Positions 1 to 8,655 of a DNA stretch of 64,000 nucleotides are shown one piece after another. Under the pieces are notes generated by a model that saw only the letters and a list, made by a program, of their open reading frames with translations, was not told the origin of the DNA and ran no database searches. The translations under genes and the position numbers were made by a program. The stretch lies in the NCBI GenBank assembly GCA_026002875.1, contig BPGE01000001.1, forward strand, positions 868,001-932,000, in the 5' to 3' direction. The DNA is from Bryobacteraceae bacterium (GTDB taxonomy: Bacteria; Acidobacteriota; Terriglobia; Bryobacterales; Bryobacteraceae). Numbering within the stretch: the stretch's first letter is position 1; each line of letters opens with the position of its first letter.

Positions 1-1
1 A

Positions 2-220
2 CTGAAGCATCCTGAAGAGACTCATCACACGGACAACGCTCACGCCGCCGCTCCGGAGCACCACGGCAGATACCGCGCCCTGTTCAGGACGGGCGCGGCG
101 TGGGAGTTCCACTGGAAGGAACACGTCACGTTCGGTCCGGAGATCGCCGTGGACGTTCTGAAGGGTGAAAAGGTCTTCGTCTACGGCATCAACATTGGTT
201 GGGGCTTTGGCCGCCGGTAG
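2..220 (+). CDS. C-terminal end of an unidentified protein (5' end outside window)
   Basis: An open frame runs from the left edge to a TAG at 218-220 and gives 72 residues. It is His-rich near the beginning (PEETHHTDNAH) and ends GINIGWGFGRR. The alternating hydrophobic/polar tail with aromatic residues would fit the last strands of an outer-membrane beta-barrel protein, but this is only a guess from composition. No start is visible. The next gene starts 28 bp downstream on the same strand. Confidence 0.5.
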   Translation: MKHPEETHHTDNAHAAAPEHHGRYRALFRTGAAWEFHWKEHVTFGPEIAVDVLKGEKVFVYGINIGWGFGRR

Positions 221-247
221 CGGCGCCGATCCGGCTACAATCGAGCC

Positions 248-1438
248 ATGATGATTCCCCTGCTGTTGGGATTCGTGTTTGCAGCGCCGCCGTCCGGATT
301 GTGGGACGCGGCGCTGGACGTCGAGGGGCGGCGCGTGGACTTCCGGATGGAGCTGAAGATTTCAGGAGGGGAAGCGCGCGGGGCGATTCTCGACGGCGAG
401 CGGCGGATCTGGTCAACGGCGGGAAGCTTCACCGGGCAGAAGCTCGAGCTCGTGTGGGACTATTTCGATTCGCGGCTGGAGGCGGACTGGGACGGGCGCG
501 CGCTGCGCGGCGCGTATCAGCGGCGCACGCGGGCGGGGGTGACGAAGCGCGCGTTTTCCGCGCAGCCGTTTCAGCCGAAACCGGAAGACGGCGGACAGGC
601 GCCGGCGCAGGTGTCCGGGGCGTGGCGGATCCAGACCGATGCCGAGCGCGGCGTGCGGGTGATGAACGGATATTTCGCGCAGTCCGGTTCCGCGGTGAGC
701 GGCACGATCCAGAGGCTCGACGGGGATTTCGGCACGCTCACCGGGCGGATGGAAGGCAGGAAGCTGCGGCTGTCGCATTTTGACGGAATCCGCGCGACGC
801 TCATCGAGGCGGAGCTCATGGAGGACGGAACGCTGAAGGGCGTGATGGACGGCAGGACCCGGTTTACAGCGGCGCGGATCGAGAAAGCGGCCGAACTCGG
901 ACTCCCCGAACCGCCGGATCCATCGCGCTATGTGTCCGTGAAAGATCCGCTCGAGCCCGTGCGGTTCCGCGCAGCAGATCTGGACGGCCGGCCCGTGTCG
1001 TCCGAAGACCCGCAGTTTCGCGGCAGGCCGATCCTGCTGACGATCATGGGCTCGTGGTGTCCCAACTGCCACGACGAAGCCGAGCTGCTGGTGGAACTGC
1101 ACCGGAAATACTCTGCAAAAGGACTGGCGGTCGTAGCGCTGGGGTTTGAATACACGGGAGAATCCGAGCGCGACCGGAATCAGCTGCGGGCCTTTGCCAG
1201 GCGGCACGGAGTCGAATATCCGATTCTGTACGCGGGCACGACGGACGAAGGAGAAGTGCAGCGGGTGCTTCCGCAGCTGGCGAATTTCGGCGGCTTCCCC
1301 ACCACGATTTTCCTGGACCGCCAGCACCGGGTGCGGTCCGTCCATGCGGGCTTCGCCGGGCCGGCCAACGCGCAGGAGCACGCGAAGCTCAGAGAAGAGT
1401 ACGACAAGCTGGTGCGGGAGCTTCTGGAAAACCGCTGA
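248..1438 (+). CDS. Exported thioredoxin-like (TlpA/redoxin) protein
   Basis: 396 aa. The first ~17 residues are hydrophobic (MMIPLLLGFVFAAPP) and look like a signal peptide. Residues ~20-215 have no recognised family. Residues ~235-396 form a thioredoxin fold of the TlpA/AhpC-TSA type with a WCPNC active site (Cys271 and Cys274) and the cis-Pro region GGFPTTIFLD. Family members act outside the cytoplasm as thiol-disulfide reductants for cytochrome maturation or protein folding; the client here cannot be told. The ATG at 248 is the first in frame. A second TlpA-type protein with a different N-terminal region is encoded at 16078-18186. Confidence 0.85.
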   Translation: MMIPLLLGFVFAAPPSGLWDAALDVEGRRVDFRMELKISGGEARGAILDGERRIWSTAGSFTGQKLELVWDYFDSRLEADWDGRALRGAYQRRTRAGVTKRAFSAQPFQPKPEDGGQAPAQVSGAWRIQTDAERGVRVMNGYFAQSGSAVSGTIQRLDGDFGTLTGRMEGRKLRLSHFDGIRATLIEAELMEDGTLKGVMDGRTRFTAARIEKAAELGLPEPPDPSRYVSVKDPLEPVRFRAADLDGRPVSSEDPQFRGRPILLTIMGSWCPNCHDEAELLVELHRKYSAKGLAVVALGFEYTGESERDRNQLRAFARRHGVEYPILYAGTTDEGEVQRVLPQLANFGGFPTTIFLDRQHRVRSVHAGFAGPANAQEHAKLREEYDKLVRELLENR

Positions 1439-1470
1439 CCCGGCCGGCTGCCGCTGATAGAATCGCGGCT

Positions 1471-2850
1471 GTGTTGAACCTCCGCGCAAGCCTCCTCGTG
1501 CTGCTGGGCGCAGCCGCGCTGGCGCAGACTGCGCCCCGCATCGGCCCCTGGACTGCCAACCCGTTCTACTGGGAGTACGGGGGGAGGCCGGTGCTGCTCG
1601 CCGGCGCCAGCGATGATGACAATCTCTTCCAGTGGCCGGACAAGGAACTGGCCGAACACCTGGACCGGCTCGCCGCCGCCGGGGGCAACTACGTACGCAA
1701 CACCATGTCCGACCGGCGGGACATGGGCTGGGAACAGTACCCGTATCTGCGGCTTGAGACGGGCAAATACGACCTGAACCGGTGGAATCCGGAATACTGG
1801 CGGCGGTTCGAACGATTCCTCGAGTGGACGGAAAAGCGCGGCATCATCGTTCAGATCGAAGTGTGGGACCGCTTCGATTACAGCACGCAATTCTGGCAGC
1901 CGCATCCCTACAATCCAGCGAACAACGTGAATTACACGTTCGAAGAGTCCGGATTCGCGCCCGAATATCCGGAACACCCGGGCCGGAACCGCCAGCCGTT
2001 TTTCTTCACGACGCCGCGGCAGCGCAACAACACCGCGGTCTTGCCCTATCAGCAGCGATTCGTCGAAAAGATGCTGTCCTACACGCTGCGCCACGGGAAC
2101 GTGCTCTATTGCATGGACAACGAGACCAGCGGCGAGGAGGAGTGGAGCCGCTACTGGGCGCAATTCATCCGCGAACGGGCGGCAAGGGCGGGCGCCGAAG
2201 TCTACCTGGCGGAGATGTGGGATGACTGGAACCTGCGCGCGCCGCGGCACCGGCGGACGCTCGATCATCCGGAGATCTACGATTTCGTGGACATGAGCCA
2301 GAACAACCACAACAGGGGCGATGATCACTGGTACAACGCGCTGTGGGTGCGCGGGCAGCTGCTGCAACGGCCCCGGCCGATCAACACGGTGAAGACCTAC
2401 GGAGCGGATGGCAACCGCTTCGGGCATACAGACCAGGACGGCGTGGAGCGGGTGATCCGCCACGTGCTGGCCGGATTCGCAGCCGTCCGGTTCCACCGTC
2501 CGCCGTCGGGCCTGGGATTGAGCCCGAAGCCGGAAGCCGTGCTGCGGGCGCTGCGGCTGCTGGAGCCGCTGGCGAAGCCCTGGGAGATGGAGCCCGCGCC
2601 GCCCGCGCTGCTCTCCAGCCGGGAAGCAGGAGAGGCGTGGGCGGCGCACATTCCGGGGCGGGTGTGGGTGGTGTATTTCCCCGCCGGCGGGCAGGTAGAG
2701 TTGCAGACGCCTCCAGGGCGGTTTTCGATCCGCTGGATCGATGCCGACGCCGGGCGGTTCGGGCCCGAGACCGCCGCCGAAGGCCATGGATGGCTGGAGG
2801 TGTCAGCGCCGTCCCGGGGCAACTGGATCGCTGTGGTGCAGCGGCGCTGA
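1471..2850 (+). CDS. Exported glycoside-hydrolase-like TIM-barrel protein
   Basis: 459 aa from a GTG start 32 bp after the thioredoxin-like gene. Residues 1-19 form a signal peptide ending ALAQ. The N-terminal part (NPFYWEYGGRPVLLAGAS, then a stretch placing the subject in a room-like pattern of W/D/N residues) and the later KTYGADGNRFG and WIAVV C-terminus resemble putative cellulase-like proteins (DUF4038-type TIM barrels with a small C-terminal beta domain). The acid/base region MDNETSGEEEW contains clustered Glu residues. This implies secreted or periplasmic polysaccharide breakdown. The exact substrate is unknown and the family call rests on overall pattern only. Confidence 0.6.
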   Translation: MLNLRASLLVLLGAAALAQTAPRIGPWTANPFYWEYGGRPVLLAGASDDDNLFQWPDKELAEHLDRLAAAGGNYVRNTMSDRRDMGWEQYPYLRLETGKYDLNRWNPEYWRRFERFLEWTEKRGIIVQIEVWDRFDYSTQFWQPHPYNPANNVNYTFEESGFAPEYPEHPGRNRQPFFFTTPRQRNNTAVLPYQQRFVEKMLSYTLRHGNVLYCMDNETSGEEEWSRYWAQFIRERAARAGAEVYLAEMWDDWNLRAPRHRRTLDHPEIYDFVDMSQNNHNRGDDHWYNALWVRGQLLQRPRPINTVKTYGADGNRFGHTDQDGVERVIRHVLAGFAAVRFHRPPSGLGLSPKPEAVLRALRLLEPLAKPWEMEPAPPALLSSREAGEAWAAHIPGRVWVVYFPAGGQVELQTPPGRFSIRWIDADAGRFGPETAAEGHGWLEVSAPSRGNWIAVVQRR

Positions 2851-2860
2851 CAGGCTCGAC

Positions 2861-3343
2861 TCAGTGGTAGAACTCTTCGCGGGCCTTGCCGCTTTCGAAT
2901 TCGATCTCTTTGCCTGATTTGAGCGAGAGCATTTTCATCGCGCTGCGGTTGATTTCCTTGCCGAATTCGACGACGAGGCCCTGCGGCTTCCCCTGTTCGT
3001 CGGTGTAGCCGATGGTGGCGAAGTGGCGGCGCTTCTTGGAAAGCAGCATGGGCAGAGCGGCGATGCCGAGCGTGGTGGCGCCCCAGCCGATGGTGGCGCC
3101 GACGCGGCGGCCGACTTTCTGGCCGTATTCCAGGCTGGTGATGCTTGCATAGGGCAGCCTGTACTGGCGGCCCTCGAAAACAAACACGGCGGCATCGTCA
3201 TCCAGCCGGATCTTGCCCTCCGTGCCTTCCGGCACGTCCGTCCAGACGCCGCCGAGATAGCGGACCTCTTTCTTGCCGACGCCGGCGCGGGCGGCGGCGG
3301 GCGCCAGCAGCAGGATCGGGAGAACAGCTCTGCGGGTTGTCAT
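2861..3343 (-). CDS. Small exported protein of unknown function
   Basis: 160 aa from ATG 3343 (MTTRRAVLPILLLAPAAARAG), which gives a clean signal peptide with a twin Arg at the front. An in-frame GTG at 3367 would add eight residues, but AAGGAGG sits between the two, so the ATG is preferred although its spacing (14 nt) is long. After the signal the sequence is a beta-rich region (VPEGTEGKIRLDD, VFEGRQYRLPY) followed by a Gly-rich hydrophobic stretch (GATIGWGATTLGIAALPMLL). The family is not recognised. It lies convergently to the glycoside-hydrolase-like gene and just upstream of the era cluster on the same strand. Confidence 0.6.
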   Translation of the reverse strand: MTTRRAVLPILLLAPAAARAGVGKKEVRYLGGVWTDVPEGTEGKIRLDDDAAVFVFEGRQYRLPYASITSLEYGQKVGRRVGATIGWGATTLGIAALPMLLSKKRRHFATIGYTDEQGKPQGLVVEFGKEINRSAMKMLSLKSGKEIEFESGKAREEFYH

Positions 3344-3414
3344 CGGGTGGATTCGAACCTCCTTCACCCGCAGTGTGCGGGAGGCGATGGCTCACCCGAT
3401 GAGCCTGGGCGGAA

Positions 3415-4386
3415 TTATTGTTCCGCCGTCTCCCCGCCGGAGGCGCCGCGCATGGAGCGCCAGTCGAGTTCGCGCAGGAAGCGCTCGTTTTCGCGCCAGT
3501 TTTCGCTCACCTTGACGAACAATTCGAGGTAGACTTTGCGGCCGAAGATGGCTTCGAGTTCCAGCCTCGACGCCGTGCCGATTTCCTTCAGCCTCGCCCC
3601 CTGCGCCCCGATCACGATCGCCTTCTGCCCCGGGCGCTCGACGTGGATCGTGGCGAGAATCCGCAGCAGGCGCGGCTCCTCTTTCCACTCGTCGATCAGC
3701 ACCGCCACCGAGTGCGGCACCTCCTGGCGCGTCAGATGGAGCACTTTTTCGCGGATGATTTCGGCGGCGAGGAACCGCTCCGGCTGATCCGTGAGGTGAT
3801 CGGGCGGGAACCAGGCAGGGCCTTCGGGCAGGCGCGAGAGAATGGCCTTGCGGACGTCGTCGAGCCCGTCGCCGGTGAGCGCCGAGATGGGCAGATACTC
3901 TTCGAACTGATGCCATCGGCTGTACTGGTCGATCAGGGGCAGCAGCAGCGACTTGGGCTTCACCGCATCGACCTTGTTGAACACCGCGAGGGCGGGCGTC
4001 TGCGCTTTGCGGATCAGTTCGACGGTCTGCTCGTCGGCGGGCGAGAGCTTGCGCGTGCTGTCGATGACCAATAGGAGGAGGTCGCGCTCCTTCAGCGCTT
4101 CCAGCACGGAGTCCATCATCCAGCGGTTGAAGCGCGTTTCGGCGTCGTGGATGCCGGGCGTGTCGAGGAAGACGACCTGCGCGGAATCCGTCGTCCAGAC
4201 GCCCTGGACCAGCGTGCGCGTCGTCTGCGGCTTGTCGCTGACGATGGCCAGCTTGGAGCCGACAAGGGCGTTCATCAGGGTGGACTTGCCTGCGTTGGGG
4301 CGGCCGAGGATGGAAACAAAGCCCGAGACGAACTTTTTCCGCCGCCCGCGCGGGGCGGCGTCACTTTTCGTTTTCACGGTCCGCAT
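3415..4386 (-). CDS. era: GTPase Era
   Basis: 323 aa. Era is the essential GTPase that binds 16S rRNA near its 3' end during 30S assembly. The G1 P-loop GRPNAGKST is at residues 28-36, G2 region PQTTR, G3 DTPGIH, G4 NKVD and a C-terminal KH domain (VIGAQGARLKEIGTASRLELEAIFG). The start ATG at 4386 lies inside the 3' end of the upstream corC-type gene (26-bp overlap). An in-frame GTG at 4377 is possible. Last gene of the overlapping phoH-ybeY-corC-era run, a linkage common in bacteria because YbeY and Era both act on 16S rRNA/30S maturation. Confidence 0.95.
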   Translation of the reverse strand: MRTVKTKSDAAPRGRRKKFVSGFVSILGRPNAGKSTLMNALVGSKLAIVSDKPQTTRTLVQGVWTTDSAQVVFLDTPGIHDAETRFNRWMMDSVLEALKERDLLLLVIDSTRKLSPADEQTVELIRKAQTPALAVFNKVDAVKPKSLLLPLIDQYSRWHQFEEYLPISALTGDGLDDVRKAILSRLPEGPAWFPPDHLTDQPERFLAAEIIREKVLHLTRQEVPHSVAVLIDEWKEEPRLLRILATIHVERPGQKAIVIGAQGARLKEIGTASRLELEAIFGRKVYLELFVKVSENWRENERFLRELDWRSMRGASGGETAEQ

Positions 4387-5626
4387 TCTCCTGGCTGGAA
4401 GGGGCGGCGGCGCTGACGCGCACGCGGTCCACGCGGTAATCGTCGGCGGACAGCACTTCGATGCGCAGCCCGTCGCGCTCGACGACCTCGCCGGGGCGCG
4501 GCACGGAGCCGTGCCACTCGGAAACAAGGCCGCCGACGGTGGTGGCTTCGATCTCCTCGCCGGGACGGAAGCCGAAGTATTCGTCGAGGTGGTCGAGATC
4601 GAAGGCGCCGGAAACGGTGATGGAGCCGTCGGCGTTGCGCTCGACGTCGTGCTGCGGCTCGTGCTCGTCGCGGATTTCGCCGAAGACTTCTTCGACGAGA
4701 TCCTCCATGGTGACGAGGCCGGCCACACGCCCGTACTCATCGACAACGTAGGCGATGTGGATGCCGCGCTGCTGCATCTCGCGCAGCAGGACCGGGACGG
4801 GCTTGGTTTCCGGCACCGCCTCGATGGGCCGCATCAGATCGCGGATGGTCTTGCTGTGGCGGTGTTCGTCGTCGAGCTCGAACAGGTCGCGGACGTGCAC
4901 GAAGCCGATGATGCGGTCGATTTCGCCGTCGTAGATGGGGATGCGCGAAAACTGCTGCTCCTTGGCCAGCCGCCGCAGGTCTTCGAGCGAGCTGCGGACG
5001 TCCATGGCCACGATCGAGCGGCGCGGCGTCATCACCTCGCGGACGCGCTTGTCGCCGAAGGCGACGACGTTCTGGATGAGGCGCGAGTCTTCGCGCTCAA
5101 GGATGCCCTCTTCTTCGCCGGCTGAGATCAGCGCCTCGATCTCGTCGGCGCTGGAGGCGGGCGCCTCCTGCTGGCCGGGCTCGCCGAGCTCGAACAGCTT
5201 CTCGAGAAACCCCAGCGTCAGCGTGACCGGGCGGAACAGCAGCTCGACGAGCCGCAGAACGGGAACCAGCGGCGTGATCCAGCGTCCCGAGGAGCGGCGG
5301 TAGAGCACCTGCGGCAGGATGTAGGACGCGATCACCATGACGAGCCACGCCGCAGCGGCGGGCTCGAGCCGCGACAGCCACGACTGCCCGGGCGAGGCCA
5401 GCACGAGCGAGGCGCCGCACAGCACGAGCAGCGTGTGCTTGACGAAGGAAAAAACGAAAGCGCCCTGTTCTGTTTCATACCCCAGCTCGTCCTGGAGCCG
5501 CTCCTTGAACCAGACCAGCGCGGCCGTTTCCCGCGTGCGCAGGCGCAGCGATTCCAGGTACAGCAGCTGGACGAACCCCACCACGGTGAGCAGAGCCAGG
5601 AACAGGGCCGCCAGAAGGAAGATCAT
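4361..5626 (-). CDS. CorC/HlyC-type CBS-domain membrane protein
   Basis: 421 aa. Residues ~1-25 form one membrane segment, followed by two more hydrophobic stretches near 65-110 (HTLLVLCGASLVL, AAWLVMVIASYIL). Then comes a paired CBS domain (VREVMTPRRSIVAMDV ... FSRIPIYDGEIDRIIGFVHVRDL ... IRDLMRPIEAVPETKPVPVLLREM ... GRVAGLVTMEDLVEEVFGEIRDE), and a C-terminal CorC/HlyC domain (GAFDLDHLDEYFGFRPGEEIEATTVGGLV). Such proteins (CNNM/CorC family) are linked to Mg2+/Co2+ efflux. The ATG overlaps the ybeY stop by 4 bp and its end overlaps era, so translation is probably coupled. The N-terminal DUF21 part is short relative to CNNM proteins. Confidence 0.9.
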   Translation of the reverse strand: MIFLLAALFLALLTVVGFVQLLYLESLRLRTRETAALVWFKERLQDELGYETEQGAFVFSFVKHTLLVLCGASLVLASPGQSWLSRLEPAAAAWLVMVIASYILPQVLYRRSSGRWITPLVPVLRLVELLFRPVTLTLGFLEKLFELGEPGQQEAPASSADEIEALISAGEEEGILEREDSRLIQNVVAFGDKRVREVMTPRRSIVAMDVRSSLEDLRRLAKEQQFSRIPIYDGEIDRIIGFVHVRDLFELDDEHRHSKTIRDLMRPIEAVPETKPVPVLLREMQQRGIHIAYVVDEYGRVAGLVTMEDLVEEVFGEIRDEHEPQHDVERNADGSITVSGAFDLDHLDEYFGFRPGEEIEATTVGGLVSEWHGSVPRPGEVVERDGLRIEVLSADDYRVDRVRVSAAAPSSQENADRENEK

Positions 5627-6072
5627 GCGCGGCTCCGGGAGCGGCCGGTGAGCGAGTGCGGCAGCCCGAGGCGCGCGCGCCAGCGCTCTTCGGCGCGCCG
5701 CATACGGCCGCGGTCGGTCTCGTGATCGTAGCCGAGCAGATGGAGCACGCCGTGAAGCAGCAGCACGCGCAGCTCGACATCCGCGCCATGGCCCAGCGTT
5801 TCGGCCTGGCGGCGGGCGTACGGAAAGGCGATGGCGATGTCGCCGAGCGGGCCGATGCCCGAGCCGGAGGGGAAGCTGAGCACGTCCGTGGGCCGGTCGA
5901 TGCCGAGAAAGCGCCGGTTCAGTTCGCGCACTTCGCGGTCCGACGTGATGCGGCAGCAGAAGGGGCGGCCGCCGGCCACTTCATCGCGCAGGCGCCGGGC
6001 GAAGCTGCGGAGCGCGGCGCGGTCCACGCCCGGGGTGGCGGCGGCGAAAACAAGCAGCGGATCTTCGTTCAT
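5623..6072 (-). CDS. ybeY: Endoribonuclease YbeY (16S rRNA maturation)
   Basis: 149 aa, normal length. The diagnostic zinc-binding motif HGVLHLLGYDH is present (three His), together with the upstream DVLSFPSG segment typical of UPF0054/YbeY. YbeY is a metal-dependent single-strand endoribonuclease involved in 16S rRNA 3'-end maturation and 70S quality control. It overlaps phoH by 4 bp upstream and the CBS-domain gene by 4 bp downstream. Assignment is secure from motif plus context. Confidence 0.95.
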   Translation of the reverse strand: MNEDPLLVFAAATPGVDRAALRSFARRLRDEVAGGRPFCCRITSDREVRELNRRFLGIDRPTDVLSFPSGSGIGPLGDIAIAFPYARRQAETLGHGADVELRVLLLHGVLHLLGYDHETDRGRMRRAEERWRARLGLPHSLTGRSRSRA

Positions 6073-7094
6073 CCCTGTGGGGCGGTTTCGTCCTGCGGGG
6101 AATCCACGGCCGGCTGGTCCAGCCTGAGCGTCATCTGGCGGCCCGGCCCCATCAGTTCATTGTATTGCTCGTAGGCCCGTACGATGCGCTGGACGAGCGA
6201 ATTGCGCACGACGTCGCGCTGGTCGAAGTAGACGATCTGGATGCCCTCGACGCCTTTCAGCACTTCGACGGCCTCGCTGAGGCCGCAGCGCTTGCCGGGC
6301 GGCAGATCGATCTGCGTCAGGTCGCCGGTGACCACGGTCTTCGAGTTGAAGCCCTGGCGCGTGAGAAACATCTTCATCTGCTCGGCGGTGGAGTTCTGCG
6401 CCTCGTCGAGGATGATGAAGCTGTCGTTCAGCGTGCGGCCGCGCATGAAGGCAAGCGGGGCCACTTCGATGACGTTCCGCTCGAGATACTTCTCGACGCG
6501 GTCGGTTTCGAGCATGTCGAACAGGGCGTCGTACAGCGGCCGCAGGTAAGGATCCACCTTCTCCTGCAGCGTGCCGGGGAGGAAGCCGAGCCGTTCGCCC
6601 GCTTCAACGGCAGGGCGCGTCAGGATGATCCGCGTCACCTGTTTGTTCAGCAGGGCGGACACGGCCATGGCGACGGCAAGATACGTCTTGCCCGTGCCCG
6701 CCGGTCCGATGCCGAACACGAGGTCGTAGCGCTCGATGGCGTCGAGATAGGCCCGCTGGTTGGGGGTTTTCGGCACCAGCGACTTCTTGCCGAAGTTGCG
6801 CGCGCGGCCGCTTTCGAACAGCGAGCGGAGCGTGACCGTGTCGTCCGCCGTGAGGACGCGCAGGTAGCTGTTCACATCGCCGGCGGATATCTTGTGTCCG
6901 GATTCGGTGAGCGAGATGAAGTCGCGGACGATGCTTTCCGAGCGGGAAACCGCTTCAGGATCGCCTTCGATCTCGAAGGCGTCCGTCGTGAGGCGGGTGG
7001 CCACGCCAAAGCCCGATTCGAGAAGACGCAGGTTCTCGTCCCGGGTTCCGAAGAAGCTCTCGAGGCCGCGGATGAGAGGCAGGCGTACCTTCAT
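6069..7094 (-). CDS. phoH: PhoH-family ATPase
   Basis: 341 aa. N-terminal KH-like region (residues ~1-95), then the PhoH ATPase with Walker A GPAGTGKT, a stretch [18 protein letters not shown] typical of PhoH, Walker [10 protein letters not shown] and the sensor segment [13 protein letters not shown]. PhoH proteins are RNA-associated ATPases; the ybeY-linked subtype is also called YbeZ. It is the first gene of the overlapping four-gene cluster and its ATG is preceded by a short gap of 88 bp to the ECF sigma gene on the same strand. Confidence 0.93.
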   Translation of the reverse strand: MKVRLPLIRGLESFFGTRDENLRLLESGFGVATRLTTDAFEIEGDPEAVSRSESIVRDFISLTESGHKISAGDVNSYLRVLTADDTVTLRSLFESGRARNFGKKSLVPKTPNQRAYLDAIERYDLVFGIGPAGTGKTYLAVAMAVSALLNKQVTRIILTRPAVEAGERLGFLPGTLQEKVDPYLRPLYDALFDMLETDRVEKYLERNVIEVAPLAFMRGRTLNDSFIILDEAQNSTAEQMKMFLTRQGFNSKTVVTGDLTQIDLPPGKRCGLSEAVEVLKGVEGIQIVYFDQRDVVRNSLVQRIVRAYEQYNELMGPGRQMTLRLDQPAVDSPQDETAPQG

Positions 7095-7182
7095 GCGGCG
7101 AGAGCGGCGACGCCAGCGGATGCCTGGGCCGTCATCTCTTCCTACTATAGCAGGGAAGGCGCTCAGGCGCGCCGGGGAAGGG

Positions 7183-7803
7183 TCAGCTTGTCAACGTCGC
7201 CAGCCCCATCACGCCCAGATGCTTCTGCATGCGGGAACGGAGCTCGAGCCGGGCGCGCAACAGGCGGCTCTTGGCCGCCGCAATGCTGATGCCCAGCTTT
7301 TCGGAGATCTCTTCCATCGGCCGCTCCTCCACGTCGCGGAGGATGATCACCTCGCGCAGCAGCGGAGGAATGCGGCGGATTTCGGTCTGAAGCACGGAGC
7401 CCAGCTCCGACTGTCCGAGAGCCTGCTCGGGGGACGGCTTCAGGTCCGGCAGGTCCAGACGCAGATTGTCTTCGACGGAAACGGGCTCGTCGATGGAGAC
7501 CGTCCGGGCTCGCTTCTCCTTGCGCAGGCGCATCAGGCACTGGTTCACCACGATCCGGGACAGCCAGGTGGAGAATTTGGCGTCCTGCTGGAACTGCCCG
7601 ATGTGCTCGAACGCCTTCCAGAGCGCGTTCTGCACTTCATCTTCCGCGTCTTCCGCGTTCTTCAGGATCGACAGCGCCAGACGCCGGCAGGTCGTCTGAT
7701 GGCGCTCGATCAGTTCCGCGAACGCTTCATTGTCACCGCCCTGGGCCAGGACGACGAGTTCCGTATCTTCCAGCCGGCCGTATGGGGTGGTGGCCTTGCG
7801 CAT
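7183..7803 (-). CDS. RNA polymerase ECF-type sigma-70 factor
   Basis: 206 aa. Region 2 is visible (LALSILKNAEDAEDEVQNALWKAFEHIGQF, then FSTWLSRIVVNQCLMRLRKEKRAR) and region 4 (IPPLLREVIILRDVEERPMEEISEKLGISIAAAKSRLLRAR) carries the helix-turn-helix for -35 binding. No anti-sigma gene is adjacent. It is transcribed divergently from the XRE-cupin regulator with 107 bp between start codons, and away from that shared region toward phoH. The regulon cannot be deduced. Confidence 0.92.
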   Translation of the reverse strand: MRKATTPYGRLEDTELVVLAQGGDNEAFAELIERHQTTCRRLALSILKNAEDAEDEVQNALWKAFEHIGQFQQDAKFSTWLSRIVVNQCLMRLRKEKRARTVSIDEPVSVEDNLRLDLPDLKPSPEQALGQSELGSVLQTEIRRIPPLLREVIILRDVEERPMEEISEKLGISIAAAKSRLLRARLELRSRMQKHLGVMGLATLTS

Positions 7804-7856
7804 GGTTCTCTCCTTTTCCCGTCCCTCCCATCGTACGGTCTGGCTAAAACTATTTC

Positions 7857-7893
7857 AAGTCAGATTGAAAACTGACTTCAGATGTGGTAAAAA
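7857..7893 (+). promoter_or_regulatory. Inverted repeat and probable promoter of the XRE-cupin gene
   Basis: AAGTCAG (7857-7863) and CTGACTT (7872-7878) form a perfect 7-bp inverted repeat with an 8-bp centre. Overlapping it is TTGAAA at 7865-7870 and, after 17 bp, TAAAAA at 7888-7893, a reasonable -35/-10 pair. The repeat sits across the -35 box, where an operator for autoregulation by the downstream XRE protein could be. It is also in the shared intergenic region with the divergent sigma factor gene. Confidence 0.45.
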
Positions 7894-7910
7894 TACAAAA
7901 GGAGATTTCA

Positions 7911-8540
7911 ATGACAGTGAAACAGGATGAGCCGGCACCTTCTGAATCCGGCCCGGAGACGATCCAGCGCGTGCTGGGATCGTATCAGTTGGGCGAGAAG
8001 CTGAGGCGCCTGCGGCTGCGGAAAAAGATCGGGCTGGTCGATCTGGGCAAGCACACCGGGCTGTCGCCGTCCATGCTCTCGCAGCTGGAAAATGGGAAGC
8101 TGGTGCCGACGCTGCCGACGCTGGCGCGCATCGCCATGGTGTTCGACGTCGGGCTCGAGTATTTTTTCACCGACCGGAAGAAGCGCGGGCTGTTCTCGGT
8201 TGTGCGCAAAGGCGAGCGGATGCGGTTTCCGGATCGTCCGGACTCGCCGGCGCCGGCATACTGGTTCGAGGTGCTGGCCTTCTCCGCCCAGGAGAAGTCG
8301 ATGCAGGCGTATCTGGCGGAGTTCGAACCGAGAACGCCCGGGCAGGCGCAGGATCACGTCCATGACGGGGCGGAGTTTCTGCTGGTGCTGGAAGGCGATC
8401 TTGGTCTTCGTTACGAGGACGAGGAGACGGTTCTGCACGAGGGCGACAGCGTGTATTTCGACGCATCGCACCCGCACGCCTACCGCGCCATCGGCGGCAA
8501 GGCGCGGGCTGTGGTCGTGACGACGCCTCCGAGGCTTTAG
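7911..8540 (+). CDS. XRE-family transcriptional regulator with C-terminal cupin
   Basis: 209 aa. An HTH_3 domain (residues ~25-80: LRRLRLRKKIGLVDLGKHTGLSPSML) is followed by a small cupin domain with HVHDGAEFLLVLEGDLGLRYEDEETVLHEGDSVYFDASHPHAYRAIG. This is the common XRE-cupin architecture of metabolite-responsive regulators. The start at 7911 is chosen over an in-frame GTG at 7884 because AAAGGAGA lies a proper distance upstream of the ATG. Ligand unknown. It is likely autoregulated through the inverted repeat at 7857-7878. Confidence 0.85.
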   Translation: MTVKQDEPAPSESGPETIQRVLGSYQLGEKLRRLRLRKKIGLVDLGKHTGLSPSMLSQLENGKLVPTLPTLARIAMVFDVGLEYFFTDRKKRGLFSVVRKGERMRFPDRPDSPAPAYWFEVLAFSAQEKSMQAYLAEFEPRTPGQAQDHVHDGAEFLLVLEGDLGLRYEDEETVLHEGDSVYFDASHPHAYRAIGGKARAVVVTTPPRL

Positions 8541-8655
8541 CCGGCGATCTTCGGGGAACGGAACCTGCCGGGGCCGCGTCCGTGTGGACAGTGCTATTCT
8601 GGCCAATGGCCGCTTTCGCGGCCGAGATCTTTACCAAGGAGCGACTAGGCAGACT

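Noticed and set aside
1180-2787. 535-aa minus-strand frame opposite the glycoside-hydrolase-like gene
   Set aside because: Composition typical of an antisense shadow; the plus-strand gene has signal peptide and family-like motifs.
3341-3402. tRNA-like sequence on the minus strand (GGTTCGAATCC plus a CATCGGG/CCCGATG pairing)
   Set aside because: The T-arm and acceptor pairings cannot be satisfied together, the hairpin in the anticodon position has a 3-nt loop, and the region contains the ribosome site and start of the 160-aa exported protein.
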